DNA of 64,000 bases from Aureobasidium sp. EXF-3400 (taxonomy: Eukaryota; Ascomycota; Dothideomycetes; Dothideales; Saccotheciaceae): assembly GCA_024195585.1 (NCBI GenBank), contig SWBL01000088.1:91361-155360 (forward strand), read 5' to 3'. The notes under the pieces are model-generated. The model had not been told where the DNA came from. It was given only the letters and a program-made list of their open reading frames with translations, and searched no databases. The number at the start of each line of letters is the position of its first letter. Positions within the stretch are counted from its first letter, which is position 1. Shown in pieces: positions 34,077 to 45,576 of this stretch. The translations under genes were made by a program, and so were the position numbers.

Positions 34077-35872
34077 ATGCCCAAAGGGAAACGATCCGCT
34101 CGTGCCTCATGGCTCTTTCGCAACAAGCCAGCTGTAGCCTCTGCCAATACCACGTTTGGTCGCTTCAATGTCTCAATTCATCACGATGAAGCGAAAGCTG
34201 AAGGCTCCATCGTAATACAACATGCCGTCCATGTCGAAGGCTTCCCCTCCGAACAGACCCTTGACCTTGTCCTGCGTCCCGAAAGCATCATCGCTTGTGA
34301 ACTGTTTCTTGACAACCAGAACCAAAGACTGCCTCCGGAAGTGCTGAATCTGATACCGACCAATCGTAATGACATATGGAGTCTATCGTTGACGCTGCAT
34401 ACTCCTGGCACTGTCATCTGCCCTACAGCGCCCCTACCCTTGTCGTTCACATCGACCAGCTTTGGACAGCAGTTCGCTGCCTTTTCTCACCTGTGTCAGA
34501 CAACATACCTTCAAATATACCTTGGTAAGGATCAACTCCAGCCTGAACATCGCATGCGCCTCGAGCGTTTCGCTTCTGCCGTCGCTCTCCGTACACTCCG
34601 AGCCAATGCTATCGACCTTCGAAGCCTGGGTGGCGGTGGTGGAAAGCAAGAGACAATATGGAGTTATATACATCCGCCAAAAGAACAGCAGGCAGATTCT
34701 GGTGCTTCAAGGAAACGATGCCGTGTTGGTGAGTCTCTGCGGATCTGTTCTCCTCGTGTGCTAAAGTATGTAACATATGTAGCTATAGCAATGCACAGTC
34801 GTTTTCTAGACCGGAGATTGAGCCAAGGAGAGCGTATGACGTACCGCTTCTCAGTGGATGATGCCCTGTGCCTCAAGACTATTGTGCATTTCTATAGCTA
34901 TACGCGTTGCATACTTCAAGCACGGGAGATGATAATTGAGTATCCAAGTTCTGACACAGAAACGTAGGTTCGAACAGCCAACAGCATTCAGGAGAGCCTT
35001 CTACAAAGATACAAAAGTTCTCCTGGGATATGGTGCCACCAGGCTCTCCCACCGAAGTAAACACACCAAGTCCGCAACATTTCACCCCTACTCTCGCCTC
35101 CACTGCCGCCAATGCCCCGAATACAAGATTTATGCATCCCTTCACCTCCGTAGAGGATCTTGGAGATAAGCCGTGTCGGTCCATCACAGGTCAATGCACA
35201 GCCCTCGGGGACAACGAAGGGAAGAGACCAGGCTCACGAGCCTGTACGCCTCTCCCTGCTTATCCAGCAGGGTACGAAAACACCTGCACACCATCACCAG
35301 CGCTCCAAAAAGCAAGCGTTTCTCCGTGGGGATCTAGCATAGAGATCAAGCCCACCTTCTTCGCCCCTTCTGCCCCTGCCCCTGAGCTTGCACAGGCCCT
35401 AGGTGGTATGCTCCAACAAATGCTACCCAACATCATCGAAGGAGCTTTCTCATCCACCCTGGGCCCCTTGATTGATGCCCGTCTCGAGGCACTAGTAAAT
35501 CACAAGATGGAAGCACTTGTGCGAGAGCATCTTCCCAAGCTCACCTACCAGGCTCTCAAGCAAAACATGGATAAATTCATAGACGAACTCGAAGATGAGC
35601 ACAAAAACGCAGAAGTCAAGATTGCAGAAGCGGTTGATGAGGGAAAGACTGAATTGAATGAAACGCGCGATCGAGCTATTGATGACATTGAGACATGGGC
35701 TCAGGGGCGTTTCGAGGATTTCGAGGGTGATGTGGTCGACATCACCAAGTCTGCTGTAGAGACGTTGGAGGATAAGACGAACACCCTGGAAGAGCGGCTG
35801 GACCGTCAATTCAGGGGTCAGTGTAGGAAGATGAGGAAGGTACATCAGGGGATGAGGAGGAGGTCTATATAG
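34077..35872 (+). CDS. Uncharacterised protein with C-terminal coiled coil; intron holds a MITE
   Basis: Not recognised. Two exons, 34077-34728 and 34968-35872, joined in phase 1 by a 239 nt intron (GTGAGT..ACGTAG); 518 aa. The N-terminal half (about 1-215) begins with a basic MPKGKRSARASW and looks like a folded alpha/beta region. Low-complexity Pro/Ser/Thr sequence follows (about 218-330). The C-terminal 160 residues are helical and charged (LTYQALKQNMDKFIDELEDE and onward), a likely coiled coil ending in a basic RKMRKVHQGMRRR. The intron encloses an intact element (34781-34907). Without it the intron would be about 110 nt. Failing to splice would add the element to the protein and end it at 34967. 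It resembles effector- or het-like accessory proteins only in lacking known domains. Confidence 0.65.
34781..34907 (+). mobile_element. MITE-like element, copy 6, inside an intron
   Basis: About 120-127 bp. Left end AGCTATAGCAATGCACAGTC; right end, read in reverse, AGCTATAGAAATGCACAATA. ACGCGT follows the right end (34902-34907). The interior CTTCTCAGTGGATGATG matches the other copies. It lies wholly within the intron 34729-34967. Confidence 0.85.
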
Positions 35873-36765
35873 CTCTAGATAATGTCGTGTCTCTTCTCAG
35901 CTCGAACAGTTGCGAGCAAGTGCTATGCTGCACTTCAGTGAATATACAGTAATGGTTCGTAACTTCCTCAAGGTTTCACTCCATACTATCATACCATTTG
36001 ATACAATGCACAAAGCTGACGAGAATAGAGACGCATCCGAGGAAGTGTCACCTTGAGTATGCTCGGTTGATGCACACTTGTGCAAGCTGCGATCGTCGTT
36101 CTTGGCAAGTGTCAATGCAGTCTTTGTCTGCAGATCAAACACACGACGTCCATCTCTACCATGCTGAGCTATGCGGTGACGACCTCGTCTACGTGGATAT
36201 ATTCGTTATTTGCAGATCCGCATCTCTTCCCTCCTGTGCTTTGACGACTGCTTCTAGTGTGAACCATCACTGCCTAAGTATTCTTTCGTCCGCTTGTTTA
36301 CTCAAGTCTCAGTGACCATGTATGAGCACTGTCGGTTATCAGGGATCACTCGCACTAGCTGGCGGCTTCAGATATACAGCCTATCTGCATGTCTCCACGC
36401 TTCCGTACAATGGTATAAGCAAAACACCAGCGCATACAGCGGTCTTGGACTCCTGGCAGTTCTCAGTCTCTTGTTCCAGGTTTGGTAGATCATACTTCTG
36501 ACCTATCTTTAGTTAACTGGCACGGATTGGTAGGTATGCGATACAGCTCAACATCCTTGCCCGATCAGCAACGATGCCTGTCTGTTGTTTCAGCACAACT
36601 CGTATCGATACTCACTGACATCAGAAAATGCGACGTCTGCGTTGCTCGTCACCATTTGGAGCAGTAATGAGTAAAGCATATATATCCTGTCTTCCTTTCC
36701 CATTCCAGTTTCTCATCTTTAAACGACCATAACCACTTGCCTCTCCAACTTCAACCGATATCAAA
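35873..36765. other. Intergenic region before the PhiA-like gene
   Basis: No gene or repeat supported, apart from a TATA box close to the next gene. Confidence 0.55.
36679..36685 (+). promoter_or_regulatory. TATA box of the PhiA-like gene
   Basis: CATATATATCC, 87 bp before the ATG, followed by a CT-rich leader (CTTCCTTTCCC). Confidence 0.5.
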
Positions 36766-37299
36766 ATGAAGGCCTCTACCATCTTCACCACCCTTGCTGC
36801 AGTTCTCCCTGCCTTTGCCAGCAACTCCTTCGGCGGCCTAGCAATCCACTCAGGCTCCCCCATCCACCTCTCCTCCATCAACGCAAACGCCAACTCCTTC
36901 TACCTTAACAAACCCACCACCTCATCTTGCCCCACCGCCACCGTGTCTTCCTGCCCCGAAGGCAAATACACCTACTTCACTCCCGGCAACTCTACCCTTT
37001 CTCTGGCCGTTGAAGTCCCTGGTGGTCAACGCGTGTATGTGGCTCAAGATGGCAGTCTAGGCTATACCATTCCTCATGGCAGTGTAGGTGGTAACCAGAG
37101 TGTAAGCTACACTGGTTTTGGCTTCAAGGATAGTGGCATTCATTTGCAGTACAAGGATGCGGACTTTGTTGCTGTGCCTGTTGGTGGTGGTGCGTACAGG
37201 ATTTATGCTGCTGCGGTGGAGGGAACACCTAAGAATGGTACCAGCTTTGCCTTCAGGGTGCAGGGTGTTAATGCTACGTTTGGGGCTTGGGAATACTAA
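36766..37299 (+). CDS. Secreted cell-wall protein, PhiA / Asp f 34-like
   Basis: Intronless, 177 aa. A signal peptide (MKASTIFTTLAAVLPAFA) precedes a small domain with the pattern seen in Aspergillus PhiA and related IgE-binding wall proteins: FGGLAIHSGSPIHLSSIN, FYLNKPTTSSCP, a second Cys in SSCPEG, VEVPGGQRVYVAQDGSLGYT, and a Gly-rich end. Two cysteines could form one disulfide. PhiA is needed for phialide development in A. nidulans; the role here is inferred. Several NxS/T sites suggest N-glycosylation. TATA box 87 bp upstream. It stands alone between long noncoding stretches. Confidence 0.75.
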   Translation: MKASTIFTTLAAVLPAFASNSFGGLAIHSGSPIHLSSINANANSFYLNKPTTSSCPTATVSSCPEGKYTYFTPGNSTLSLAVEVPGGQRVYVAQDGSLGYTIPHGSVGGNQSVSYTGFGFKDSGIHLQYKDADFVAVPVGGGAYRIYAAAVEGTPKNGTSFAFRVQGVNATFGAWEY

Positions 37300-37779
37300 G
37301 AGACAGAAGCTGAGCATGGCAAAAGATCGATATTTCTAGTGTAGCATTATCTGTCAATCAGATCCTACCTCGATCCTACCTGCACGATCTCTTCAGTAGA
37401 GAGAGTTCATCTGTATCTCTAATACACCAATGGCGATGTTTGTGGTTGCTTGAAATATTTCATTTCCAATACCACTTTTCGCTTCTCATCTTGGACACGG
37501 TGATTTCATCTAATCACGATATCTTCTGTCGTTCATTGCCAGTGCCTACCATGTATGTCATATAATCACGACCAATTATACAGATAGAACAAGAAAAAAA
37601 AATGATGAATCACTGAGAATCCCTATCTCTACCGCGAACCCTGCCCGCCAAGGCCCAAACAGCCGGACGCCGAGCTGCGTTTCACCAAGCAAAAAAAATC
37701 TTCTTGTGTCCACCACACCCTTCAGTTCTTCAACACAGAGAGGAAGTCAAAAAGGAAAGTCAACTGTTATGATAGGAAT
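37300..37779. other. Intergenic region
   Basis: PhiA-like 3' flank and tRNA-Lys 3' flank. An A-run at 37749-37753 gives a TTTTT terminator for the tRNA on the minus strand. Confidence 0.5.
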
Positions 37780-37870
37780 AGCCGAAGGCGGGGCTCGAAC
37801 CCGCGACCTTGAGGTTTGGAATATCTGTGAAGATAAGAGCCACACGCTCTACCGATTGAGCTACCCCGGC
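37780..37870 (-). tRNA. tRNA-Lys (CTT) with an 18 nt intron
   Basis: The acceptor stem GCCGGGG pairs with CTTCGGC (two G-U). D arm GCTC..GAGC; T arm GCGGG TTCGAGC CCCGC. The anticodon loop reads CT-CTT-A, followed by an 18 nt intron (about 37833-37816). The total is 91 nt with the discriminator base, 73 nt mature. The anticodon stem has one mismatch. The A box (TAGCTCAATCGG) and B box (GGTTCGAGCCC) are good. Confidence 0.9.
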
Positions 37871-38914
37871 AGGTCTGATTGATCGAGTTCACTGAGTGAA
37901 CTGGCTCGTTGACTTGTGGTGTGCTTACCAGTTTTGCCGTAAATATACTCTTGCCAGCAAAGCCACATGGTGTATCGACTGCTGACATCGATATCGAGCA
38001 ATCAAACACAGCCGATCTCGTGGTGGTGTCAGTTGATGAGCCATACATAATGGATAAGAATACTGTTCGGACAACATCGACAGTAGATGAGAAGTTTTAC
38101 ACAGATCGTGAAGTATATTCTGTTGACCAGATTGATCGTATGCTTTTAATACTGGATATTGACGGCAATCTTCGATAACTCACGTAAAGACAATCAGACG
38201 GCAACACAAGCACAAATCTCAATATATTCGTGTTCGAACGGCCGAACATGTATATCTGACTGTATCCTGCTATAGAAAAACACCGTATATCAACATACCG
38301 CGATGTTGTGCTGTCGATACACCGTTGAACAGGGTGGTACCCGTAGCAAGTTTACTTAGCCGTTTCGAGAAAACAGCAACTTCGAGCTCAGCAACCATCC
38401 AGTTCAACGCTCTAATCTACTACTCAATCTCGAGACTCGATAAGGACCAGCGATGACAAGAAAAAAGAGCATGGAGTGAGCATGGGTCGGCATATAGTCA
38501 TGACTCAATCATGGCGACAAAGGTCATTAAACGCATCTGGTAACTCTGTGCGTCTCGTCCTCAATTGCGATAGCAGATAAATCAAGGGACAAGCGAGTGT
38601 GTTAACTAGTCTTGATCATTTCTGATCGAGTATGGTCTCAGGCTTCACCAAAGAAGCTGCCACTTTTTACATTCCAATCGAACCAATTTGCAAAGAGCAC
38701 AATGTATGCATCCAGCTGCAACGACGATGGATGCACGCGTGTAACGCTGTCAGGTGTCTTCCAGCCAAAAACTCGGTGCACCGGGCTTCAAAAGCAAAAC
38801 TTTGTCGAGTGCCCACTCTCCAGCCACCCTTCTGATCCTAATTTTACACCCAACCCCCTGACGCCCTCCGGAGCAAAAAGAAGGGATATCCTGACCGCAT
38901 ACCGAGCAAAAGAT
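37871..38914. other. Intergenic region between two tRNA genes
   Basis: About 1 kb without a supported gene. Small open frames (up to about 110 codons) show no domain. Short A-runs just below 38915 can terminate tRNA-Ser. Confidence 0.55.
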
Positions 38915-38995
38915 CGACGCCTAAGAGATTCGAACTCTTGCTCCCGAAGGAAATAGATTTCTAGTCTATCGCTATAACCACTCAGCCAAAGCGCC
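38915..38995 (-). tRNA. tRNA-Ser (AGA)
   Basis: 81 nt, no intron. The acceptor GGCGCTT pairs with AGGCGTC. The anticodon arm ATAGA-CTAGAAA-TCTAT has anticodon AGA. A long variable arm (TCCTTCGGGAG) is typical of serine tRNAs. T arm AAGAG TTCGAAT CTCTT. AAAA on the plus strand just downstream serves as a T-run terminator. Confidence 0.95.
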
Positions 38996-39524
38996 TGGTG
39001 TTGAGAGATGGTTGAGTAAATACAAATACAATCCGCAACAAAACGAGTCGGCATCTGGGTAGCGTTCGTTGACCGTCATGGTGAGAGCTTGTTGAGGTGT
39101 GGTCAAATTCTGCTGGGGTTTCGTCGAAACATCGAAGCTTCGTGTGCTGACGTTCGCTAAGCCCAGACAGCAGCGAGATCGAAAAGATCGCTTCCGAGGG
39201 GCTCAAGGAGCTTCTGACATCCTGTCTCCATGATCCGAGAATGGGTTAAACGAGGGGCTTGTTGCCCCGCATGCCCCACGTTGAGGTCCCTCTCTGCCTC
39301 TCCGGGGTAAGATGGGCAGGCACAAGACCATGTCCAGCAGAAGAATCGCGGCAAGTGAGTGTATGGACGCCGAGAATTGCGGGTCTTGTGGATTGGACTT
39401 CGGTGTGGGGCCTCGAGATCCTCCTGAGAGAAGTGTTGATATGAAAGCTGTTGAAATCTCCAGCTGGAATTATACATATTTCTCGATTTTCCAGACCTCA
39501 GAAGCATATAATCGTGACTGAACA
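38996..39524. other. Intergenic region before the FAD monooxygenase
   Basis: No gene supported. Confidence 0.5.
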
Positions 39525-41080
39525 ATGGCCATAGGCGAGATGAAACCAGCATTTGACAAGGTGAGGACGCAACAGACGGACATGTGTGTTGACGTATATA
39601 CTCATAACCATCATAGGTCGTTGTCGTTGGAGCAGGACCATCAGGACTCCTTTTGTCACTGCTGCTTATCCGAGCTGGTATAAAGGTGCATCTCCTAGAT
39701 GCCGCTCCCACACTGGATGATCAGCCCAGAGCAGCTCACTACGGCCCTCCAGCAATTCCAGACCTTCGCCGAGCCGGTATATTGGATCAGATCAAATCCC
39801 AAGGCTTGACACTCAACACAATGTGCTGGCGGAAGCTTGATCAAACATACATCGCTGGCATGGACTTTACTGAGACTTTGTCGAACGATCCAGAGTATGG
39901 CGATGTGAGGACAGTCAGCCTGGCTTTACAAACACTAGACGCTCTGATGTTGGAAGAGTTTGAGAAAGAAGGTGGCCAAGTAAGCTGGGAGCATCGTGTA
40001 TTGGACGTTCAGCAGGATGATTCGAAAGCTTGGGTCGAGGTCGAGACGCCCATTGAGAAGGAGAAGGTGATTGAAGCGGATTACGTCGTGGGATGCGATG
40101 GTGCGAATAGCGTGGTCCGGAAGTGCCTGTTTGGAGAGAGTTTCGAGGAGAACTTTCCTGGGTTTACCTGGAACCAAAAGCAGATTGTTGCAACCAATGT
40201 GAGTAATGTGGATGGCATGCCAAATTCTGACTCCTTGCTGATCAAAGCTGTACAGACTTACTACGACTTCCGCAAATTCGGATACCTTGATGCGAACTTC
40301 ATCATAGATCGCGATCATCTATACATGGCGGCTATCATAGACGACAAGGGGTTGTGGCGCGTGACATATGGCGAAGAACCTGGTCTGACACGCGAACAAC
40401 TGCTTGAACGTCAGCCTAAGAAGTTCGAAACCATCCTACCTGGAAATCCGAAGCCCGGCGATTACGAAATGGTGAACTTCTCGCCATACCGCATGCATCA
40501 GAGAGTAGCCGACAAGTTCCGTGTTGGTAGGGTCATGTTGGCAGCAGACGCAGCACACGTCTGCAATCCTTTGTGAGTCGGAATAGTTTCGCAAGAATGG
40601 AGTTGATTGTTAACAGGCATTGTGTAGTGGCGGACTTGGAATTACTGGCGGTTTCGTGGATGTTGGCTGTTTGTATGATTGTTTGTACGGCATATGGACG
40701 CACCAAGCCGACGACTCGATTCTGGATCTGTACTCAGATGTGCGACGACAAAAGTACAAGGAGATCATCGACCCAATATCGACCGAAAACTTCAAACGTG
40801 TCTTTGATCAAGATCCGGAAGTTGCGGGCGAGAAAGACCACTTCCTGGTCTTGTGTAAGAAGGCAGCCGAAGACAAGGACTTTGCTCGGGAGATGCACTT
40901 AGTAAGAACCATCTTCGGCACCTTCACAACAAACACTAACACACACAGGCATCCTTTGGCATTCGACATGATTTCACACAATACTACAGAAAGGATAGTA
41001 AAGGACCTGTGGCTGAGAATGCGAAATCGGATTTCAGTGTTGAGCATATTGAAGAGATTGCGCCAACAGGAGCGGACTGA
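39525..41080 (+). CDS. FAD-dependent aromatic-ring monooxygenase (PHBH fold)
   Basis: Four exons: 39525-39560, 39617-40572, 40628-40901 and 40949-41080, introns 47-56 nt; 465 aa. Flavoprotein hydroxylases of this class use NADPH and oxygen to hydroxylate aromatic or polyketide rings. The nucleotide-binding VVVVGAGPSGLLL (residues 13-25), the DG motif YVVGCDGANSVVR and the flavin motif RVMLAADAAHVCNPFGGLG are visible. The second FAD motif normally reads GD; here it is AD. The protein is shorter than the 550-600 aa of phenol-hydroxylase-like relatives and lacks their thioredoxin-like C-terminal domain. It converges on the PTH11-like gene, 130 bp from stop to stop. The substrate is unknown. Confidence 0.85.
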
Positions 41081-41210
41081 GTCGCTCCTTCCACAAGTTT
41101 ATTTTTGCCAGAAAGATAAACGATTGTATTAAACCTCCGATGGTTACAAACTCGTCCGCCAACCACCTGGCATAGTCATATCAAGACAAAGGAAAGTACC
41201 AGGACGAGTC

Positions 41211-42822
41211 TTACAGATCAATTGTCGTCCTGACCTGGTACGTGCGGGATACCACAATACTATCCGTAGCTCTATCATCCACCACATGATCCTCAAGGGT
41301 AGACGGTCGGTGAGCAAGAATCTCATCTGTACTTTCCGTGTCTGAATCCACATTGTTGGCTGTGATCTGTGCTCTATGCTTGTGTCTGTTGAGTTCAACA
41401 TCGCCATAGAAGGGATCGAGATTGGAGCCTCTTCGGCTCTGATCGGTAGGCCTTCCATCAGTCCTGAAGTATTGACCAGTATTCTTCGAGTCGTGTGTGC
41501 TCCCGGAGAAGATACCACGGAAGTAGGTTTCGAATAGAGGCTTTAGTGTGGGCACACACGTGCAAACCTGCAAAAATTAGATATTTTCTTTTGCGGTCTC
41601 GACATTCACTAACCATAGACATCATGGTCTCGATGGCGGACCATACCACGAAATCATTTATCGTGAACGTGAGGTCTGAATTACCTTGCTGAAGGTAGGC
41701 AATGATACTCCTGAGGCGGATGATGCTGACAATGCATCCGGCAGAACCCATCGCAAAAACCAGCGACAGGGTAATCTTTTTTCTCCGAGTGAGCGCGAGA
41801 TTCCAGACGATTGGAATCGGAAGTGCAAGGATTAGTAGGTCGCTGACAGAGTTGCACACGGCGTTGGCGATGTCTAGATGATAATCAGTAAAAAGTGGTT
41901 GAAATTTGGGCTGTTGTCACAAACAGAAAGCTGGGCGATTGATGCATTTTCCTTCAGCAAAGATATCCCTAGCCTCAGGTTAGAGAGCCACTCCTTTGAG
42001 GTAAGTAATTCATGAAATTGTCTCACCATTGGAAGTGGACCGGTGTGCAGTCGAAGATCTCAGTTAGGATACCAGCCACAGAATAGCCAACGGCGAACAG
42101 AAAGACGGCCCACCAGCGCCAAATGAAGTTCTGAACCGGGAAAAGACGACGGTACAGTAACATGATGGCGACTTTGATGGAGAGCATCGAGGCGCTGTAG
42201 AAGACGGAGGCGATAAGGTACAACTTCAGGAAGTGTGGAGAGAACTGAGCAATCGGAACGTCCCATAGATGTCTTCCCATACCAAGATGAACCAGAGCTT
42301 GGTAGAGAGCGATAGCTGTTATGCATATAAGGAGAGAAATAATCATTGCCCCTGCGATGAAAGTCAATACATGCTACATCACGTACATGGTCCGAGATGT
42401 ATTGTAGACTGCGACCCCTACCCTGCACCCCAAGGCGAGGAACGGTCTGTAAACTATAAGAAGGTACAACCGTCCCAGCCAGAGATGTAACCAAAGAGAG
42501 CTCAGTCCAGATGTAAAAAATGCCTCTCAATGGATACATCTCGTTGCTCAGGACTGCCGTGAAATCTTATAGCTACACGCGTCGCACACTTTAACACACT
42601 GGGAGGGATAGACTCCTACGTACAGTCGTCATAGCCAAAAGATTTGACGATAAAGATTCGTGTATAAAGTCGAAGGAGGACAACGATTATCATGATTACC
42701 AGAACAACGATGTTAGTCGTTGTCTGCTGATAACCAACACTCGGAGGATTGACAAAGTTGGGTATTATGCCATCTGGAGGTGTGGCCGCAGGAACCTTCC
42801 AGTAATCCACGTTTGGGTCCAT
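41211..42822 (-). CDS. PTH11-like seven-helix membrane protein (fungal rhodopsin-like domain)
   Basis: Five exons: 42822-42624, 42351-42027, 41968-41925, 41873-41614 and 41567-41211; 394 aa. The spliced protein shows an extracellular start (MDPNVDYWKVP), a first helix, the motif GYDDWAMI restored exactly across intron 1, a GMGRHLWDVP loop, FYSASMLSIKVAIMLLYRR, the KCINRPAFY segment, and LLILALPIPIVW. This is the layout of the fungal rhodopsin-like family that includes Pth11, thought to sense surface cues through G proteins. The hydrophilic tail (about 285-394) is Asp/Thr/His-rich. Intron 1 is 272 nt, five times the others, and holds an inverted-repeat element. Introns 2-4 are 58, 51 and 46 nt. 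Function is inferred from family only. Confidence 0.85.
42452..42582 (+). mobile_element. MITE-like element, copy 7, inside intron 1 of the PTH11-like gene
   Basis: A diverged copy of about 131 bp. Left end ACTATAAGAAGGTACAACCG; interior CTCTCAATGGATACATCTCG; right end TTATAGCTACACGCGTCGCA. All three parts line up with the 34781 copy. ACGCGT is at 42577-42582. It lies within the intron 42623-42352, antisense to the gene. Confidence 0.7.
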
Positions 42823-44179
42823 ATCGTAAGGTAGTCCGCCAGATGGGCCTTTTCGTCCTGATGGATGATGTTTGTCGGAGAGTGCGAGGAACAGTTCACT
42901 CTACCTCGGGAGGGTCAGAAAGGCGGACGGATACCATGAGGGGCATGCTTGTATTTTGAACTTGGTCATGGACGGTAACTTTACTCGGTTATTAAGGATC
43001 GAGCACCACCTTCAGGCCCGTACGCTTGCTTTTGGCTGATCTCTGGGGCAAGGGTAAGGATAAGAGCACATACTTCACTCTCGATAGTGAATGAGATGCT
43101 GCGGCCCTGGATCGGCTACAAGTCATAAGGTGTTTGTCTCACTGCTTGAGTCATGTTGTGACCTGGGCGTTATGAACAATCAATACGGGCTTTGATCCGA
43201 GTTGAGACATTGAGCTGTCGTTCAACGTCTATACAGACCATATACTGACATTATGGAAACACTCGAGAAGCATAACGACCAGAGCATTGTTCGTCGTTAA
43301 GATTTTCACCTTGTTGTATCCTTCAAATCCCAGTGACCGGACACGCGGACGGGCAGATCAACGAATTAGGCATCCGACACCGCATGAAGAAATATCCACA
43401 GGGTTCCTGTATGCACGGTCCATGGTGTAATGAGCGGACACGGACTCTGAAGAAAGTGTGTGTTATCGCTACGGCCCGTGACACTCAAAGTCTCCGAGTG
43501 TATTAATACTTTGATACTGTCTTGCGAGTATGCGTCAGCCTGGTTGACTTTTAAGGTTCGAATTCCTCTCTTGCTGACTGCCACGGAGCGACCTTACACC
43601 TACGGAGCACATGTAACAAATCCACAGCGTGAGAAGAGTGCAGACAGATCCGCCAACATTAGTCGATTATGACCTCGAAACGCGAGCTCGCATTGGTCGC
43701 ATCCAGACTGAATCAAGCGCACAACGTGGGCGGGAGCTAGATTGCGAAATAGATGAAGGTGAGGTCAGTTGTTTCCGACTTCACAGGACGGCAGCTTCGG
43801 CATTTGAGCTTCTTTGATTGTTCTACACCACATATGATTGGCGGTATGAAGCTTGTTTGACAGGTGTCTAGGTCGCGAGTCAAGATTCAAGGCGTTCGAA
43901 CAGAAGTTTGTTGATCGGACAAAATCCCGTGCTCATCCGTGCTTAGCCGTCAGTCTATACGAGATACCGTATGCTTGCACAATACATATGCATGGCCACA
44001 AGAACTAGGCTTTCCATTGTGTCTGCTGTTTACTGCCCAATGTGTGAAAGCAGTCAATTGAAAGCAGATCTGATGTCAAAATCTCTAGGGCTAGATATTA
44101 ATGCATATATTCATAAATTTTTCATCGTTAGGGAAACTAACGACGATATATAGTTCTTTCCAAATACCAAACAACAGCA
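42823..44179. other. Intergenic region
   Basis: Promoter of the PTH11-like gene and 3' flank of the TDA3-like gene, 1.36 kb. No gene, tRNA or repeat supported; the longest open frames are about 70 codons. Confidence 0.55.
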
Positions 44180-45576
44180 CTACATCACTGTGCGAGGATC
44201 CAAACTCGAAATCTTAGCCGACTTCGCAGCACCGTCGAAGACGAACTCGGAGATCAACTTGCCAGTTCCTGGACCATTCTGAATGCCTAGATGAATGTCA
44301 GTCAAGTCTAAAAAGTCAAATAGAATGTCTAACGTACCCCAACAAGTATGGCCGGCCGCTATCAGTAGACCCTTTACACCAGTTTGTCCAATAAGTGGTC
44401 CATTTCCTCCTTGGACATTCGGTAGGTAGCAGGCTTGTCGTGCAGTAACCTCTCCATCTCGCAACTCATCACTGATACTGCTAACATAGTCGACAATGTC
44501 CTGGCATCTCTGCTCGTCTACCTCAACAAGGTCTGATGACTTGGGAAGACGCACCATGTGGTCTCCTTCACCGCATGCATAAACCTCGTTCTTTGGCCTT
44601 GTGTAGATCTCTGGTGAAACATGCTGCTCGCCTCGTGATTTCTTGCTTTTGTCGGTTGCACCTCCGAAACCAGCTGGAAGCTTAATCTCGGTGAACAAAG
44701 CGTACGCGCTGATTTCGCGAGTTGGGCGAATGGTGACACTGTGGGCGCGAGTAGCTGTGATAGGAGCATCCGGGTAGACCTCTCTTGTCCATGGACCGGC
44801 AGAGATGATAATATCGGTTGCTGAAATGGTTACTTCCTTATTATTGTCGTTCTTGTCCTCGTAGGTGACGCTCTCCACGCCCTTGCCATCCTTGGTATGG
44901 TTTATGCTCTTGACAGCGGCACCAACGCGAACATCTGCACCTTTCTCAGCAGCCAACTCGGCCATGGAAGTGGTGAATTGGTAAGGGTGGACTTGAGCAG
45001 TGGTTGAAGGATCTCCCATCTCGTCGTACATCCTCAAACAGTCCGGGTGTATCCAGTCAAGATCCTTTGGTATGCCTCGGGCCGCCAGTTTCGCCGAGAC
45101 CTTTGGTGGGTTCTTTTCAAGGCTCACACTGTTCTTCTCTCGGTTCACAGGCGAGTCATTCTTTCCGTCCATTTCGTTGTCTTTGCCCTTCACGTTATCC
45201 TTGGCGGTCAGGTTTCGACCTTTGCAATCTACCGAGCCGCAGTGCACCTGTCTGTAGCCCCAACGCTCATCACCGCCATATTTGTCGGCTAGTTGCTTGT
45301 GCAGCTTGTATGAGAGAGGTACAATAGACGAAGGATAGGCCCACAGTGCTAAGAGACCTATGAATAATTTAGCCAAGGTTCCAGGTTAAAGTGTTCATGT
45401 TGCAACGGACCACCTGCTTTGCCACTTGCACCTCCAGCGATTTTGGTTGCTTCCAGAAGGATAACCTTGTGCTTCTCTGGGTTATACGAAGGATGATGGG
45501 TCAAGAAATAGGCGGAAGTGGCACCAATAATACCACCACCGATGATTACGATGTTCTTTTGCTCATCTCCAGCCAT
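44180..45576 (-). CDS. FAD-dependent oxidoreductase of the D-amino-acid-oxidase fold, TDA3-like
   Basis: Three exons: 45576-45411, 45357-44338 and 44286-44180; 430 aa. It starts MAGDEQKNIVIIGGGIIGATSAYFL, a Rossmann FAD-binding fold. Intron 1 uses a GTCCGT donor and restores SGKAGGLLALWAYP, a segment I recognise from the Tda3 family. Near the C-terminus GHTCWGIQNGPGTGKLISE closes the FAD site. Intron 2 (51 nt, GTACGT..CTAG) is a multiple of three without a stop. Yeast Tda3 is a putative oxidoreductase involved in late-endosome traffic; its chemistry is unknown. A frame 24 codons longer exists upstream (from 45648) but lacks a convincing ATG. A CRE-like site lies upstream. Confidence 0.85.

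Noticed and set aside
42060..42539. Alternative middle exon of the PTH11-like gene (frame starting MYPLRGIF)
   Set aside because: It is not hydrophobic, breaks the receptor motif, and would need a 35 nt intron. Direct splicing to 42351 restores GYDDW.
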